Shown here: one piece after another, positions 45,978 to 57,062 of the stretch
Numbering within the stretch: position 1 is the stretch's first letter
How the letters are laid out: the number at the start of each line of letters is the position of its first letter
Source of the DNA: Celerinatantimonas diazotrophica
Lineage (GTDB): Bacteria > Pseudomonadota > Gammaproteobacteria > Enterobacterales > Celerinatantimonadaceae
Length of the DNA: 64,000 nt
Direction of reading: 5' to 3'
Assembly: GCF_004339545.1 (NCBI RefSeq)
Contig: NZ_SMGD01000011.1
Span: forward strand, 124,001 to 188,000
Position numbers and translations under genes: made by a program
The notes under the pieces: generated by a model
The model's input: the letters and a program-made list of their open reading frames with translations, nothing else
Database searches by the model: none
What the model was told of the DNA's origin: nothing

Positions 45978-47201
45978 CTAGCCCCCAAAATCATCCAGAA
46001 GGATGTTTTCATCTTCGACGCCTAAATCATGCAACATCTTAATAACCGCTGCGTTCATCACCGGAGGACCACACATGTAATATTCGCAATCTTCTGGAGC
46101 TTCATGATCTTTAAGATAATTTTCATAAAGAACGTTATGAATAAAGCCCGTTTTCCCCGTCCAATTGTCTTCTGGAATAGGATCTGATAACGCTACATGC
46201 CATTCAAAGTTATCATTCTCTTCTTGAAGCTCATCAAAATCTTCAACATAGAACATTTCACGTCTCGAACGAGCACCATACCAGAAACTCATTTTACGCT
46301 TGGTATGCAGTCGCCGTAGCTGGTCAAAAATATGGCTACGCATTGGAGCCATACCAGCGCCACCACCAATAAAGATCATTTCTGCATCTGTATCTTTAGC
46401 GAAAAACTCACCAAATGGCCCACTGATGGTCACTTTATCACCGGGTTTCAAACTAAAAATATAAGATGACATGCGCCCTGGTGGCACATGCGGATTTCTT
46501 GGGGGTGGTGTGGCAATACGCACATTCAGCATAATAATCCCTTCTTCTAAGGGGTAATTAGCCATTGAATACGCGCGAATGGTTTCATCTTCTGTTTTAG
46601 CTTTAAGATCAAAGAAATTAAAACGTTCCCAATCATCACGAAAGCGCTCAGGGATATCGAAATCTTTAAACTCAATATCATAAGCAGGGGCTTCAATCTG
46701 AATATACCCCCCTGCCCTAAATGGCACACTTTCACCATCAGGAATTTTAAGTTTCAGTTCTTTAATAAAGGTGGCCCGATTTTCATTAGAGATGACTTCG
46801 CATTCCCACTTTTTAATCCCGAAAACTTCTTCTGGCAGCTCAATCTTAAGGTCGTTTTTAACCGATACTTGGCAAGACAGACGACACCCTTGTCGCGCTT
46901 CACGCTTGCTAATGTGGTCCAACTCAGTAGGTAGAATATCACCCCCGCCATCTTTGATGACGACCCGACATTGACCACAGGAACCACCGCCGCCACATGC
47001 TGATGATACGAAAATACCTGAATTGGCTAATGCCCCCAGCAATTTAGTGCCAGGATGAGCAATCACCATTTTGTCAGGATCATCATTAATTTCAATTTTG
47101 ACATCACCGGAACTGACCAGTTTCGATTTGGCGAACAAAATAAGAACCACCAGCACGAGAACGATCAAGGTAAACATCGCTACGCCGAGAACAATTTCCA
47201 T
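45978..47201 (-). CDS. nqrF: Na+-translocating NADH:quinone reductase subunit F
   Basis: This 407-residue subunit is the NADH entry point. It has an N-terminal membrane helix, a 2Fe-2S domain with C69, C75, C78 and C110 ([17 protein letters not shown]), and FAD/NADH-binding ferredoxin-reductase domains ([22 protein letters not shown]). It is the last gene of the operon. Confidence 0.97.
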   Translation of the reverse strand: MEIVLGVAMFTLIVLVLVVLILFAKSKLVSSGDVKIEINDDPDKMVIAHPGTKLLGALANSGIFVSSACGGGGSCGQCRVVIKDGGGDILPTELDHISKREARQGCRLSCQVSVKNDLKIELPEEVFGIKKWECEVISNENRATFIKELKLKIPDGESVPFRAGGYIQIEAPAYDIEFKDFDIPERFRDDWERFNFFDLKAKTEDETIRAYSMANYPLEEGIIMLNVRIATPPPRNPHVPPGRMSSYIFSLKPGDKVTISGPFGEFFAKDTDAEMIFIGGGAGMAPMRSHIFDQLRRLHTKRKMSFWYGARSRREMFYVEDFDELQEENDNFEWHVALSDPIPEDNWTGKTGFIHNVLYENYLKDHEAPEDCEYYMCGPPVMNAAVIKMLHDLGVEDENILLDDFGG

Positions 47202-47225
47202 CGACTCAATCCTTGTTTGTTAACA

Positions 47226-47834
47226 CTAAAGCTGGACACCAGAGAATGACATAAAGCCCATAGCCATAAGGCCCGCAGTGAGAAATGTAATCCCCAAACC
47301 TCGTAAACCAGCTGGTACATCAGAATACTTCATCTTTTCACGGATACCGGCCAAAGCAACAATTGCCAACAACCAGCCAAAACCACTCCCGAAGCCATAT
47401 ACAACCGATTCAACGAAATCGTATTGGCGTTGAACCATGAATGACACACCACCGAAAATTGCACAGTTCACTGTAATCAGCGGTAGATAAATACCCAATG
47501 CGTTATAAAGCGCAGGTACATATCGATCCAAAATCATTTCTAAGATTTGAACCAAAGCCGCAATGACACCAATAAAAGTAATGAACCCTAAGAAGCTCAA
47601 ATCGACATTTGGCAGACCAGCCCAAGCCAACGCGCCAGGGGCTAACAAGTGGAAATAGATAACTTGGTTGACAGGGACAGAAATCCCTAGCACCACAGTC
47701 ACTGCGATCCCCAACCCCAGAGCAGTTTTAACTTTTTTCGATACAGCCAGAAATGTACACATCCCCAACAGAAACGACAGTGCCATATTTTCAATGAACA
47801 CTGATTTAACAAAAATACTAATTAAATGTTCCAT
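47226..47834 (-). CDS. nqrE: Na+-NQR subunit E
   Basis: This 202-residue membrane subunit has six helices and, with NqrD, houses the intramembrane iron centre. The Cys-containing half-helices are in [13 protein letters not shown] and [12 protein letters not shown]. It lies 6 bp after nqrD. Confidence 0.96.
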   Translation of the reverse strand: MEHLISIFVKSVFIENMALSFLLGMCTFLAVSKKVKTALGLGIAVTVVLGISVPVNQVIYFHLLAPGALAWAGLPNVDLSFLGFITFIGVIAALVQILEMILDRYVPALYNALGIYLPLITVNCAIFGGVSFMVQRQYDFVESVVYGFGSGFGWLLAIVALAGIREKMKYSDVPAGLRGLGITFLTAGLMAMGFMSFSGVQL

Positions 47835-47840
47835 TGTTTA

Positions 47841-48473
47841 TTACTCCTTGGGTTCCTGCTGTTCAGGATGCCAAGTTCGCACCGCCCAAATCAGTAAACC
47901 AATCACAAAGAAGGCACTCGCAGGAAGCAATAACAAGCCATTCGGGTGATACCAGCCACCATGCGAAATAAGAGGTAGAACTGTTAAGCCAAAAATGGAT
48001 CCTGAACCTAACAACTCACGAATAAAGCTCACCACCATTAAGATAGCGCCATAGCCTAAACCATTACCAATTCCATCAAGGAAACTATCCCATGGCGGAC
48101 TTTTCATTGCATATGCTTCAGCTCGGCCCATCACAATACAGTTGGTAATAATCAAGCCAACATAAACGGATAACTGTTTGGACACATCATAAGCTACCGC
48201 TCGTAAAACTTGGTCTACAACGATAACTAACGAAGCAATAATTGCCATCTGTACAATAATTCGCACACTGGATGGAATATGGTTACGAATCATTGAAATA
48301 AACAAGTTCGAGAATGCTGTTACTGCTGTCAGTGCAACCGCCATCACAAAGGCATTTTGCATTTTACTGGTCACAGCCAGTGCCGAACAAACCCCTAATA
48401 CCTGTAGGGTAATAGGGTTATTAGCAATAATTGGTCCAAAGAGAATCTTTTTGGTTTCTTTTGCATTAGCCAT
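47841..48473 (-). CDS. nqrD: Na+-NQR subunit D
   Basis: This 210-residue membrane subunit has six helices in inverted topology to Nqr[15 protein letters not shown] and [15 protein letters not shown] carry the conserved Cys residues. It overlaps nqrC by 8 bp. Confidence 0.96.
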   Translation of the reverse strand: MANAKETKKILFGPIIANNPITLQVLGVCSALAVTSKMQNAFVMAVALTAVTAFSNLFISMIRNHIPSSVRIIVQMAIIASLVIVVDQVLRAVAYDVSKQLSVYVGLIITNCIVMGRAEAYAMKSPPWDSFLDGIGNGLGYGAILMVVSFIRELLGSGSIFGLTVLPLISHGGWYHPNGLLLLPASAFFVIGLLIWAVRTWHPEQQEPKE

Positions 48474-49251
48474 TATTCAGTTCTCCTTGACGTAATTTGG
48501 TTAGGTATTTGGAATAACCCAATGGTCCTAACCAGAATTTCAGAGTATTTCTGACACCATTACTGGTCAATGTGGCTCCTGAAAGTGCATCAACCTGCGA
48601 TGGCGCGTTTGGATTTGCTCCACCTTTAATCAACGTTAAAGCGGGCTTGTAATTGGCATTATAAAGCTTTTTACCTACAAACTCAGCCCGCCAACTTGGG
48701 TTTTCAACCTGAGCACCGAGTCCTGGTGTTTCACCTTGTTGATAATAGATGATCCCTTTCACTGTATTACCATCGGGGGCAACAGCCAAGAAAGCATACA
48801 TCATTGACCATAAACCACGTCCATGAATTGGTAAAATAACTCGAGCCAGTTTGCCATCTTTATTATGAACTAAATAGACGGTCGCATAATTAGAACGCCG
48901 TTTAATCCCAGCAAGATCTTGATTCTGACTCAACGCCATACTCATCGATGGGTCTTTCGCAGCCACACGTTGATTAAACGTCACCGGATTAATCTTACTG
49001 GCCGGGACATACTCGCCAGTATTCAAATTAACAACTTTTGGTTCAATCCGTTTGTTATAGACATCAGTGATTGATTTACCCTGATAATCCACACCTGAAA
49101 CTTGCAGAATATTGCTCTGTTTATTGACCTTTATGTTGTGATCCTGCATTCCTTTGAGCCCGACAGCCGCACCCGAAACCACAATCGAACAGATCAGGCT
49201 AATACCAATCACAACTGATAGGGTTTTTCCTAGTGAATCATTACCCGACAT
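48466..49251 (-). CDS. nqrC: Na+-NQR subunit C
   Basis: This 261-residue subunit carries covalently bound FMN. One N-terminal helix precedes a periplasmic FMN-binding domain; the flavinylation motif [10 protein letters not shown] places the FMN on Thr227. This linkage is made by ApbE, whose gene is not in this window. The start at 49251 follows GGAGGATGGCACGTA, inside the end of nqrB (11 bp overlap). Confidence 0.96.
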   Translation of the reverse strand: MSGNDSLGKTLSVVIGISLICSIVVSGAAVGLKGMQDHNIKVNKQSNILQVSGVDYQGKSITDVYNKRIEPKVVNLNTGEYVPASKINPVTFNQRVAAKDPSMSMALSQNQDLAGIKRRSNYATVYLVHNKDGKLARVILPIHGRGLWSMMYAFLAVAPDGNTVKGIIYYQQGETPGLGAQVENPSWRAEFVGKKLYNANYKPALTLIKGGANPNAPSQVDALSGATLTSNGVRNTLKFWLGPLGYSKYLTKLRQGELNNG

Positions 49252-50452
49252 TACGTGCCATCCTCCGCTTAATATTGGCCTGAACAACGAAATGGTCAAA
49301 TAGTGGTGCAAACAGGTTCGAGAACAGAATCGCAAGCATCATCCCTTCTGGGAAGGCTGGGTTAACAACTCGAATAAAGACCACCATGGCACCAATTAAA
49401 ATGCCATACCACCAACGTCCTTTGTTCGTAAAGGATGCCGAAACCGGATCTGTTGCCATAAAGAACATGCCCAAAGCAAATCCGCCCATCACCAAATGCC
49501 AGTATGCAGGAACCGCAAACATATAGTTGGTATTAGAACCGATCAAATTAAGCATAGTACTAGTGGCTATCATACCAATCATGACGCCTAACACGATTCG
49601 CCATGAAGCAATCCGCGTATACATAATGACCAAGCCACCCAGTAGCAGCAAAAATGTCGAGGTTTCACCCACAGAACCTTGCATGAAGCCAAAAAAGGCA
49701 TCCGGCCATGTGATTCCGGCATGAGCCAAAGCAGGCAACCCACCACTTGCTGCAACGCTTAATGACGTTGCACCAGAAAAGCCATCAACGGCAGTCCAAA
49801 CTGCATCGCCTGACATGTTTATCGGATATGCAAAAAACAAAAACGCACGACCAGCTAATGCGGGGTTAAGGAAGTTTTTACCTGTACCACCAAATACTTC
49901 TTTGGCAATCACAACGCCGAATGTCGCCCCCAGTGCCACTTCCCACAAAGGAATGGTCGGAGGCAGCGTCATCGTGAACAGAATCGATGTGACGAAGAAA
50001 CCTTCATTCACCTCATGTTTTCTGACCATCGAGAATAAAACTTCCCAGAAACCACCCACGATAAAAGTGACCGCGTAAATAGGAACAACAAAGCAAGCCC
50101 CATATAACGTATCCGCAATCCAACCGGCATGCGCTCCCATAGGAACGTCAAACAGGTTCAATATCCAAGTATGCCAATCTGCAAAAGGAGCCAAGCCCCC
50201 CGCGATGGCGTGGTTAGCTTGAGCACCAACGTTATACATGCCAAAAAATAATGCTGGGAGCAACGCAGCCCAAACGATAATCATCATCCGTTTAAGATCA
50301 AGATTATCGCGAACGTGAGTTAAACCTTTAGTAACAGTTCCTGGAGAATATAAAAAAGTTGCAGTTGCTTCATACAACGCAAACCATTTTTCATATTTTC
50401 CACCGGGTAAAAAATGAGGTTCAATTTTTTCAAGGTAATGCTTCAGACTCAT
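49241..50452 (-). CDS. nqrB: Na+-NQR subunit B
   Basis: This 403-residue integral subunit forms the main sodium pathway and binds FMN covalently (VDGFSGATS, Thr229) plus riboflavin. Conserved stretches are [20 protein letters not shown] and [18 protein letters not shown]. It begins 2 bp after the nqrA stop. Confidence 0.97.
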   Translation of the reverse strand: MSLKHYLEKIEPHFLPGGKYEKWFALYEATATFLYSPGTVTKGLTHVRDNLDLKRMMIIVWAALLPALFFGMYNVGAQANHAIAGGLAPFADWHTWILNLFDVPMGAHAGWIADTLYGACFVVPIYAVTFIVGGFWEVLFSMVRKHEVNEGFFVTSILFTMTLPPTIPLWEVALGATFGVVIAKEVFGGTGKNFLNPALAGRAFLFFAYPINMSGDAVWTAVDGFSGATSLSVAASGGLPALAHAGITWPDAFFGFMQGSVGETSTFLLLLGGLVIMYTRIASWRIVLGVMIGMIATSTMLNLIGSNTNYMFAVPAYWHLVMGGFALGMFFMATDPVSASFTNKGRWWYGILIGAMVVFIRVVNPAFPEGMMLAILFSNLFAPLFDHFVVQANIKRRMARNVG

Positions 50453-50454
50453 GC

Positions 50455-51801
50455 TTAACCCTCCGCTTCAATTTTGGTTAAACACTGGCGAAGCACAGCA
50501 CCATACTCGTACTTGCCCGGACAAACAAATGAACATAAGGCTAAATCTTCTTCTTCAAGCTCAAGACAGCCTAATTGTTGAGCACTATCCGTGTCACCAC
50601 TTAACAAATCTCGCAACAACATGGTCGCCAAAATATCTAGTGGCATCACCCGTTCATATAACCCAATAGGTACCATTGCTCGTTCGCTGCCACCGGTAGT
50701 GGTTGTCATAGCGAATTTTTTGGCACGATTTAGATGAGAAGAAAAAACGCGGGCTAGCGAAAATTTATTTTTCCCCGGAACCGCCCAAGCTAAGAATTCT
50801 TTTTCAATTCCTTCTTTGAGCACACTAACTTGTTGATGATAGCGGCCTAAGTATGCGTGAGGGCCTTTAGCCGTTGTACCGCACAAGACACTACCTGAAA
50901 TAATACGCAGGAGCCCCTCGTCGATTTTCAACTCACCTTCACAAATTTCATCCAAAGCCGCACCTACTTCAGTGATCACCAAACGAGGCGTCTTCACCTC
51001 TGGCCCCGCTAAAGAAATAACTCGCTCAGCATCAATTTTGCCACTCGTAAACAGTTTGCCAAAAGCAATGACATCCTGATAATTGATGACCCAGACGCGC
51101 CGCGCGAGGCTAACGGGTTTTAAGAAGTGAATATGCGTTCCTGCCAAACCTGCTGGATGAGGGCCAACAAATGTTTCTTCACGAAGATTATTGGCGTTTG
51201 CAGACGGTAATGAATAATCGCCTTTACAAACGAATACCTCACCCTCAGTTAATTTACTGAGAATCAGCAATCCATCGGTATAGGCTTGCTCATTGCGCTC
51301 GATAATTGGTTTCGCGTCTGCTGCTAAGGGATTAGTATCCATCGCTGTCACAAAAATGGCAGCAGGCTTAGCATCAATAGCAGGAATATGGCTGAATGGG
51401 CGACTCTTGAATGCGCTCCACTGACCAGACTGAACTAATTTATCGACAATTTGTTGACGAGAAAGAGAGCCCAATTGCTCCATTGAGATGGCCCCGAAGT
51501 CTTTACCGGGTTGATCATTTTTCTTAATCACAACCGATTGTAAAACTCGCCGAGAACCACGGTTAATTGCAACAACTTCACCTGAAGCTGGTGCTGTGAA
51601 AAGAACCCCGGGGTTCTTTTTGTCTTCAAATAAGACGTCACCTTGGATAACTTTATCGCCGACTTTGACTTTCATTGTCGGTCGCATACCGACATATTCC
51701 TCGCCAAGAACAGCGACATGAGCACAAGAGACTTTATCCGTAATCTGCTGCTTTGGAGCACCAGTGATTGGTACATCCAATCCTTTTTTTATTGAAATCA
51801 T
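50455..51801 (-). CDS. nqrA: Na+-NQR subunit A
   Basis: This 448-residue cytoplasmic-side subunit is associated with quinone binding. It starts [18 protein letters not shown], with [15 protein letters not shown] and the late [18 protein letters not shown]. It is the first gene of the operon, transcribed toward nqrF from a promoter in the 315 bp gap before bolA. Confidence 0.97.
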   Translation of the reverse strand: MISIKKGLDVPITGAPKQQITDKVSCAHVAVLGEEYVGMRPTMKVKVGDKVIQGDVLFEDKKNPGVLFTAPASGEVVAINRGSRRVLQSVVIKKNDQPGKDFGAISMEQLGSLSRQQIVDKLVQSGQWSAFKSRPFSHIPAIDAKPAAIFVTAMDTNPLAADAKPIIERNEQAYTDGLLILSKLTEGEVFVCKGDYSLPSANANNLREETFVGPHPAGLAGTHIHFLKPVSLARRVWVINYQDVIAFGKLFTSGKIDAERVISLAGPEVKTPRLVITEVGAALDEICEGELKIDEGLLRIISGSVLCGTTAKGPHAYLGRYHQQVSVLKEGIEKEFLAWAVPGKNKFSLARVFSSHLNRAKKFAMTTTTGGSERAMVPIGLYERVMPLDILATMLLRDLLSGDTDSAQQLGCLELEEEDLALCSFVCPGKYEYGAVLRQCLTKIEAEG

Positions 51802-52116
51802 ACTCTCTTACACAGTTAATTGAGTCGGAAGATGAGTGATTGTTTAATGCTGGTAACAAATTCGTGACAGCCGTTAGCTATTACGATACTTAGCTTACAA
51901 CCCTGTATAAAACGGCATTATGTTAGCATCAATTATCAACATTCGGCTATTATAAATCATTCATTTTAAGGGTATATTCTCGTTTTACCGCTAACACCTT
52001 TCGATAATGATTAAATAATAAACAACTATCAATCAATATTGATTCCTTAATTGATTGATATCTATGCTAAGTCTAGACAGATTAAATGAATAGTCCAGTT
52101 CATACCAAGCGGATTA
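51802..52116. other. nqr promoter region / bolA downstream region
   Basis: No gene is seen in these 315 bp. The region must hold the nqrA promoter. An 11 bp inverted repeat, TATCAATCAAT (52027-52037) and ATTGATTGATA (52050-52060), lies near the bolA end. It may be a weak AT-rich terminator or a regulator site. Confidence 0.5.
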
Positions 52117-52422
52117 TTAACTGCCAACACAATTTGGTGTTTTCGGCGCTTCGCCCGCGCGTTTTTGCCATTCTTCTGGCGTGTATGTATGCAAAGCTAA
52201 AGCGTGAATAGGCCCTTCTAAAAGCTCGTTTAAGCATTCATTGACTAACCGGTGGCGGGCAATTAACTTTTGCCCCGCAAACGCCTCAGAAACAAGTGTG
52301 ACCTTAAAATGACTTTCGCTGCCACGTGGCACGTGATGACGATGACTTTCATTAACGACCTGCAAGAAATTAACGCAAAATTGCTCACGGAGTTTATTTT
52401 CAAGAAGTTCAGCAACTGACAT
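52117..52422 (-). CDS. bolA: BolA family protein
   Basis: This 101-residue protein has the BolA fold: VVNESHRHHVPRGSESHFKV, the conserved His in LIARHRLVNECL, and VHALALHTYTPEEW-like IHALALHTYTPEEW. BolA works with monothiol glutaredoxin in iron-sulfur handling and as a morphology regulator. The start at 52422 follows TGGAGCATTGT. Its place upstream of nqr is shared with Vibrio. Confidence 0.93.
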   Translation of the reverse strand: MSVAELLENKLREQFCVNFLQVVNESHRHHVPRGSESHFKVTLVSEAFAGQKLIARHRLVNECLNELLEGPIHALALHTYTPEEWQKRAGEAPKTPNCVGS

Positions 52423-52494
52423 ACAATGCTCCATAGGTAAATATCGACTGCATTATAAATACAGAACGTTCATTTGTCAGGAATAGGCTTCAAT

Positions 52495-53103
52495 CTATTG
52501 AGCTGAAATATGAATCTGCCTAAATGTTAAGTTGATCCGTTCACCTACCGTTTTTTTTGTCCGAGCAATCGAGTGCTCATAATATTGCTGCGTCTTGGCT
52601 GCCATGATCAGCAGAGTACCATTGCCCAGTGCCCACTCACCAACTTTAGTTCGAGATTTTTTTTCACGGATTAAGAAGCGCCTTTCACACCCAAAACTCA
52701 GTGATGCAATCATGGCATTTTTCAATAGCTCTGGTTCGTCATCACTGTGCCAGCCCATCGCATCGCCGCCATCGCGATAAAGATTAGCCAGGACACTATT
52801 AAAGTAGGTCCCCAGCTCACGATTAAGTTGTTGACGAAGTTCTTTAAGTGGCTCACACCAAGGGATTGGCAAACGTAATTGCTGGCTATAGCGATAGGCA
52901 CATTGTGGATCCCCCATCCAAGCGGATAATCTAGGTTCATTGACCTGTTTACCAAACAAGCGAATGCTATGTTGTTGCCAAGCAATACTGTTACGCAGGA
53001 GTTGGTAGTTAAGTTGCGACCAGTTTGGATAGATGAGTAGATAGCTTTCGTGATTCAGCTCAATTCGTTCTGGCTCTGGAGTGTTATTTTTAGTCTGATA
53101 CAT
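52495..53103 (-). CDS. AlkB-like 2OG-Fe(II) dioxygenase
   Basis: This 202-residue oxygenase probably repairs alkylated nucleic acid bases. The iron ligands are H119, D121 (MGWHSDDEPEL) and H177, with the oxoglutarate Arg in GERINLTFR (R189/R195). IASLSFGCERRFLIR is the family core. It resembles eukaryotic ALKBH2/3-like bacterial proteins more than the E. coli ada-linked AlkB, judging by length and motifs. It is divergent from rlmG, with about 80 bp between starts. Confidence 0.88.
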   Translation of the reverse strand: MYQTKNNTPEPERIELNHESYLLIYPNWSQLNYQLLRNSIAWQQHSIRLFGKQVNEPRLSAWMGDPQCAYRYSQQLRLPIPWCEPLKELRQQLNRELGTYFNSVLANLYRDGGDAMGWHSDDEPELLKNAMIASLSFGCERRFLIREKKSRTKVGEWALGNGTLLIMAAKTQQYYEHSIARTKKTVGERINLTFRQIHISAQ

Positions 53104-53181
53104 TACTTAAGTTCCAGGCTTTTATATTCGCATTATCCAACAGGTTCAGCTAAAATTTGCGAAAAATTTCAGACACATTCC

Positions 53182-54297
53182 ATGAACCCGATAGACAATC
53201 AGCAATTTGTACCAACCCTAAGTATCTCACGCTATCCCAAACAACGTCATGATTCTCTTAAGGGTTGGAATGGCGCAGATACGCTATTAGTAGAACATGT
53301 CATCCAACATATTAATCCATCACAAACAGTCGCCATTTTTAATGATGAATTTGGCGCTCTCAGTTGTGCTCTGGATGACTATCAACAAGTTTGGTATAGC
53401 GACTCCTATCTTGCTCATCAAGGCGTCCAGAGTAATCGTGCTGATAATCATTTATCCCCCATTACCACTTATTCAACTATGGCGGTGCAACAAGACTGCG
53501 ATGTCTGGCTGATTAAAATTCCCAAATCACTATCGCATTTGGAGCATCAGCTCGCAACCATCTCTGAGCAAGCTCACAAAGACCAACCTATTATTCTTTC
53601 TGCAATGGTCAAATATCTCAATAAAGGGACTTTCAAATTAATCGAGCGCTATTTGGGGCCTCTTTCGACATCATTGGCCAAATACAAAGCCAGATTGATT
53701 TTTACCCAACTGAGTAAAACCCCCACTCCGAGCCCTTACCCCCGCAGCTGGCAAGCGCTCCCTTATCCATGGCAATTAAGCGATCATGCCAATGTATTTT
53801 GCCTTGGCAAACTCGATATCGGTACTCGCTTTTTATTAGAACATATGCCTGAGGGCGAGTTTAAACAGATTATCGATTTAGGCTGTGGTAATGGACTTTT
53901 AAGCCTAGCAGCCCTTGACCGTTGGCCACAGGCACATATCACATGCTGTGATGAATCATTGATGGCAACAGAAAGCACGCGAACTAACCTTAAGCGTAAT
54001 TTCCCAGAACAGCCACCCCGCTATCAGGTGTTGGCCGATCACTGCCTGAGTCAACAACCCAATGAATGTGCCGATCTCATCTTATGTAATCCGCCATTTC
54101 ACCAGCAGCAGACTATCTCGACAGCAATTGCCAGACAAATGTTTACGGATGCAAAACGCTGTTTAACTCCTCAAGGACAACTCTGCGTGATAGCCAATCG
54201 CCATTTACCTTATTGGCCAATGCTAAAAAAAAGCTTCCAGACGGTGAAGATTCTCGCTTCCAATGCAAAATTTGTTATCCTGATAGCAACTAAATAA
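53182..54297 (+). CDS. rlmG: 23S rRNA (guanine1835-N2)-methyltransferase RlmG
   Basis: This 371-residue two-domain methyltransferase resembles E. coli RlmG along its length. The N-terminal degenerate domain has FNDEFGALSCAL and LIKIPKSLSHLEHQL. The C-terminal catalytic domain has HANVFCLGKLDIGTRF, the SAM motif IDLGCGNGLLSLAA and the catalytic NPPFHQQ. The frame is open further upstream, but those 44 codons overlap the divergent AlkB-like gene. RsmC is the close alternative and is less similar. Confidence 0.92.
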   Translation: MNPIDNQQFVPTLSISRYPKQRHDSLKGWNGADTLLVEHVIQHINPSQTVAIFNDEFGALSCALDDYQQVWYSDSYLAHQGVQSNRADNHLSPITTYSTMAVQQDCDVWLIKIPKSLSHLEHQLATISEQAHKDQPIILSAMVKYLNKGTFKLIERYLGPLSTSLAKYKARLIFTQLSKTPTPSPYPRSWQALPYPWQLSDHANVFCLGKLDIGTRFLLEHMPEGEFKQIIDLGCGNGLLSLAALDRWPQAHITCCDESLMATESTRTNLKRNFPEQPPRYQVLADHCLSQQPNECADLILCNPPFHQQQTISTAIARQMFTDAKRCLTPQGQLCVIANRHLPYWPMLKKSFQTVKILASNAKFVILIATK

Positions 54298-54311
54298 TAT
54301 TTGAGGTTCTC

Positions 54312-55001
54312 ATGTCTTTGTCAAAAATCTCCGTCTTTTGGATTATGGCTGCTGCTTTCAGTTTGCTGTTATCAGGCTGCAGTACACCCAGACAAAGCAA
54401 CTCCGGAGCGCCAGTAACGCAAACGACTCATCAAGCAAAGTCCGCGACGCCGACTCAATCAAAAGAGAAGCCGCAGCCAAGCCAGGAATCTAAGCCGACT
54501 CAAATTTATTTAGATCCAAATCCTTCGGCCGGGAGCGCCCGCCCGATGCCAGGAGTTAGTTTGCATCTGAGCGTCAATGACCTGCGCGCGCAACGCTTTT
54601 TGCTCTCAATTCACCACGAAGGTAAAGAACAAGCAGAACTCATCACCAGTGCCAACAATGTCCGCCAGGCCATTTATAAGGCGGTCGAAACCAATCTTGA
54701 GGATCGTGGCATTAAACTGAGTGATAATGCCCCAAACGATCTGACGATCGATATCATGGCGCTACGTAGTAAAGCTGAGCAAAAACCATTCAGTTATGTC
54801 GCTATTGATCAAGTTATTCTTAAAGCAACATTTAAATCAGCACATCGTAAAGTCGTCCGTCAATATACCGCCAGTCGACGCAGCAGCGGCAGCCTTGAAG
54901 TCGATATTAGCCAGCAGCAAAATCAGTTAAATCAAACTCTTAATGCTGTATTAACCGGCTTACTTACCGACCATAAACTGCTTGATCAGGACAACTCATG
55001 A
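54312..55001 (+). CDS. yajG: YajG family lipoprotein
   Basis: This 229-residue putative outer-membrane lipoprotein has the lipobox LLLSGC at Cys23, then a Ser/Thr/Gln/Pro-rich linker of about 40 residues that is longer than in E. coli YajG. A YajG-like domain follows (IYLDPNP, DLRAQRFLLSI, LTIDIMALRSKA). Its function is unknown. It is next to ppiA-like and ampG genes, and in E. coli yajG lies between bolA and ampG. Confidence 0.85.
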   Translation: MSLSKISVFWIMAAAFSLLLSGCSTPRQSNSGAPVTQTTHQAKSATPTQSKEKPQPSQESKPTQIYLDPNPSAGSARPMPGVSLHLSVNDLRAQRFLLSIHHEGKEQAELITSANNVRQAIYKAVETNLEDRGIKLSDNAPNDLTIDIMALRSKAEQKPFSYVAIDQVILKATFKSAHRKVVRQYTASRRSSGSLEVDISQQQNQLNQTLNAVLTGLLTDHKLLDQDNS

Positions 55002-55567
55002 AACCCATCTATTTCACATTAGCATTGGCACTCACCTGCTTAAGCGTTCAAGCTGAAACCGTACGATTTTCCACGACTATGGGCGACTTTAATGTTGCCC
55101 TAAATTGTGAAAAAGCCCCACTAACCTGTCGGAATTTTTTACGCTACGTTAAAAATGGCAGTTATGACGGCAGCATTTTTCATCGGGTCATTAAAGGTTT
55201 TATGATTCAGGGGGGCGGATACAATAAGCAAGGGGAAAAACTCAGCGAATTTGCCCCAATCGCAAATGAATCCAATAATGGTTTATCTAATTTAACCGGA
55301 ACGATTGCAATGGCGCGCACCAGTGCCCCTGACTCTGCAACACGCCAGTTTTATATCAATGTGCATGATAATATATTTTTAGACGGCCATGATGACCAGC
55401 CGGGCTATGCCGTTTTTGGTAAAGTCACCAAAGGCATGAAGGTAGTCATGAAAATATCACGAACCCCCACCCATTTTGACCATAAACTAGAGTTTAAAAA
55501 CGTTCCCATTCAACCAATCGTCATCAAATCAATTAAGATCCTAAAGACTGATGGATCAAATAAGTAG
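54998..55567 (+). CDS. Periplasmic peptidyl-prolyl cis-trans isomerase (cyclophilin)
   Basis: This 189-residue cyclophilin has a signal peptide ending near LSVQAET. The core motifs are FHRVIKGFMIQGGG, GTIAMARTSAPDSATRQFYIN and GYAVFGKV. It is PpiA-like in export and size. It overlaps yajG by 4 bp and ampG by 17 bp, so all three form one tight operon. Confidence 0.92.
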   Translation: MKPIYFTLALALTCLSVQAETVRFSTTMGDFNVALNCEKAPLTCRNFLRYVKNGSYDGSIFHRVIKGFMIQGGGYNKQGEKLSEFAPIANESNNGLSNLTGTIAMARTSAPDSATRQFYINVHDNIFLDGHDDQPGYAVFGKVTKGMKVVMKISRTPTHFDHKLEFKNVPIQPIVIKSIKILKTDGSNK

Positions 55568-56927
55568 TAAAGAAAGCTGGACAAGCAGTTTAAAATTATA
55601 CTGTAAAAAACCAGTTTTACTGATGCTCAGTTTCGGATTTTCATCCGGGCTGCCTTATTTGCTGATTTTTGCTACATTCTCATTCTGGTTAAGAGAAGCT
55701 GGAATCAGCCGCACCGAAATTGGTTTTATCAGCTGGGTTGCCTTATTTTATGGCCTAAAATGGATTTGGTCTCCCTTAGTTGATCGTCTGCCTATTCCTT
55801 GGCTCAGTCGGCATTTAGGGCGGCGTCGCAGTTGGATGTTGCTGGCGCAAGCAGGAATAATTCTTGGCCTGATCGGCATGTCTACGCTAAACCCACAAAA
55901 CTCCCTCATGGCAGTGAGTTTGTTTGCTTTAATGGTATCTTTTAGTTCGGCAACCCAAGACATAGCTATCGATGCCTTTCGCATTGAATCGGCTCCGGAG
56001 CGCCTGCAAGCCGCGATGGCTGCTGCCTACATGACGGGCTACCGCCTTGCCATGATCACATCTGGTGCAGGGGCTTTATGGCTGGCCGCATTATTTAGTA
56101 CATCTGCAGGCTATCAGCCACATGCTTGGCAACTGACCTATTTGTGCATGGCTGTGTTAATGGGGGTAGGCGTATTAAGTTGCCTAATAGCAAAAGAACC
56201 AGAGGTTCCTTATCGAAAATTAACATCAATCACCATGATCCGTCAGTTTCATCGCCGGGGTTACCCTTTGAAATTCGCCGGATTCATTGCCTGGAGTTAC
56301 ACCGCTCTTTGTGAACCATTTATCGATTTCTGGCGTCGCTATCACTGGATTGCCGTGTTAATTTTAGCGTTAATCAGTACCTATCGGATTGCTGATGTTG
56401 TCATGGGGGTTATGGCAAACACATTCTACGTCGATATGGGATTCAGCAAAGATGAAGTCGCCAGTATATCCAAAGTTTTTGGCGTGATAATGACCCTACT
56501 CGGGACGGGTATAGGCGGTATTTTGGTCAATCGACTTGGAACCATGCGTATTCTTTTTGTCGGAGCCCTACTCACAGCGAGTACCAACCTACTCTACAGT
56601 TATATGTCAACACAACCACCATCACTCAGTTTACTGACAGTGGTGATTAGTGCCGATAATTTAGGTGCAGGGATCGCAACTGCTGCTTTCATAACTTATT
56701 TGTCTTCCTTAACTAATGTTGCATTCTCAGCCACCCAATATGCTTTGTTAAGTTCAATCATGCTGTTATTCCCTAAATTCTTAGCCGGGTTTTCCGGCTA
56801 CTTGGTCGACTGGATGGGCTACAGTCACTTCTTTACTTTTACCGCCATCCTTGGGATCCCCGCTTTAATTCTTATTCCAATTCTGGCCAAATACCATCCG
56901 GCTTCGGCGCCAAGAGATAACAATTAA
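55551..56927 (+). CDS. ampG: Muropeptide permease AmpG
   Basis: This 458-residue major-facilitator transporter imports anhydromuropeptides for wall recycling. GFSSGLPYLLIFATFSFWLR, RLPIPWLSRHLGRRRSWML and SSATQDIAIDAFRIE are AmpG signatures. It is slightly shorter than the E. coli protein (491) at the C-terminus. With lytic transglycosylases such as mltB in the window, it completes the recycling route. Confidence 0.94.
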   Translation: MDQISSKESWTSSLKLYCKKPVLLMLSFGFSSGLPYLLIFATFSFWLREAGISRTEIGFISWVALFYGLKWIWSPLVDRLPIPWLSRHLGRRRSWMLLAQAGIILGLIGMSTLNPQNSLMAVSLFALMVSFSSATQDIAIDAFRIESAPERLQAAMAAAYMTGYRLAMITSGAGALWLAALFSTSAGYQPHAWQLTYLCMAVLMGVGVLSCLIAKEPEVPYRKLTSITMIRQFHRRGYPLKFAGFIAWSYTALCEPFIDFWRRYHWIAVLILALISTYRIADVVMGVMANTFYVDMGFSKDEVASISKVFGVIMTLLGTGIGGILVNRLGTMRILFVGALLTASTNLLYSYMSTQPPSLSLLTVVISADNLGAGIATAAFITYLSSLTNVAFSATQYALLSSIMLLFPKFLAGFSGYLVDWMGYSHFFTFTAILGIPALILIPILAKYHPASAPRDNN

Positions 56928-57062
56928 GCCATATATTGAGCCTAAGTATGATGAACAACATACGAACCCTAATGGTCAGACATCAAAGCCAGCAATATCG
57001 TATTTAAATGCAGCGATAGTTCTTTGAGATAACTACAATAATAAATAAAAAGGAACCTTAAA

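Noticed and set aside
53050-53181. N-terminal extension of the rlmG frame
   Set aside because: It overlaps the divergent AlkB-like gene and has no similarity to RlmG; the ATG at 53182 matches the family start.
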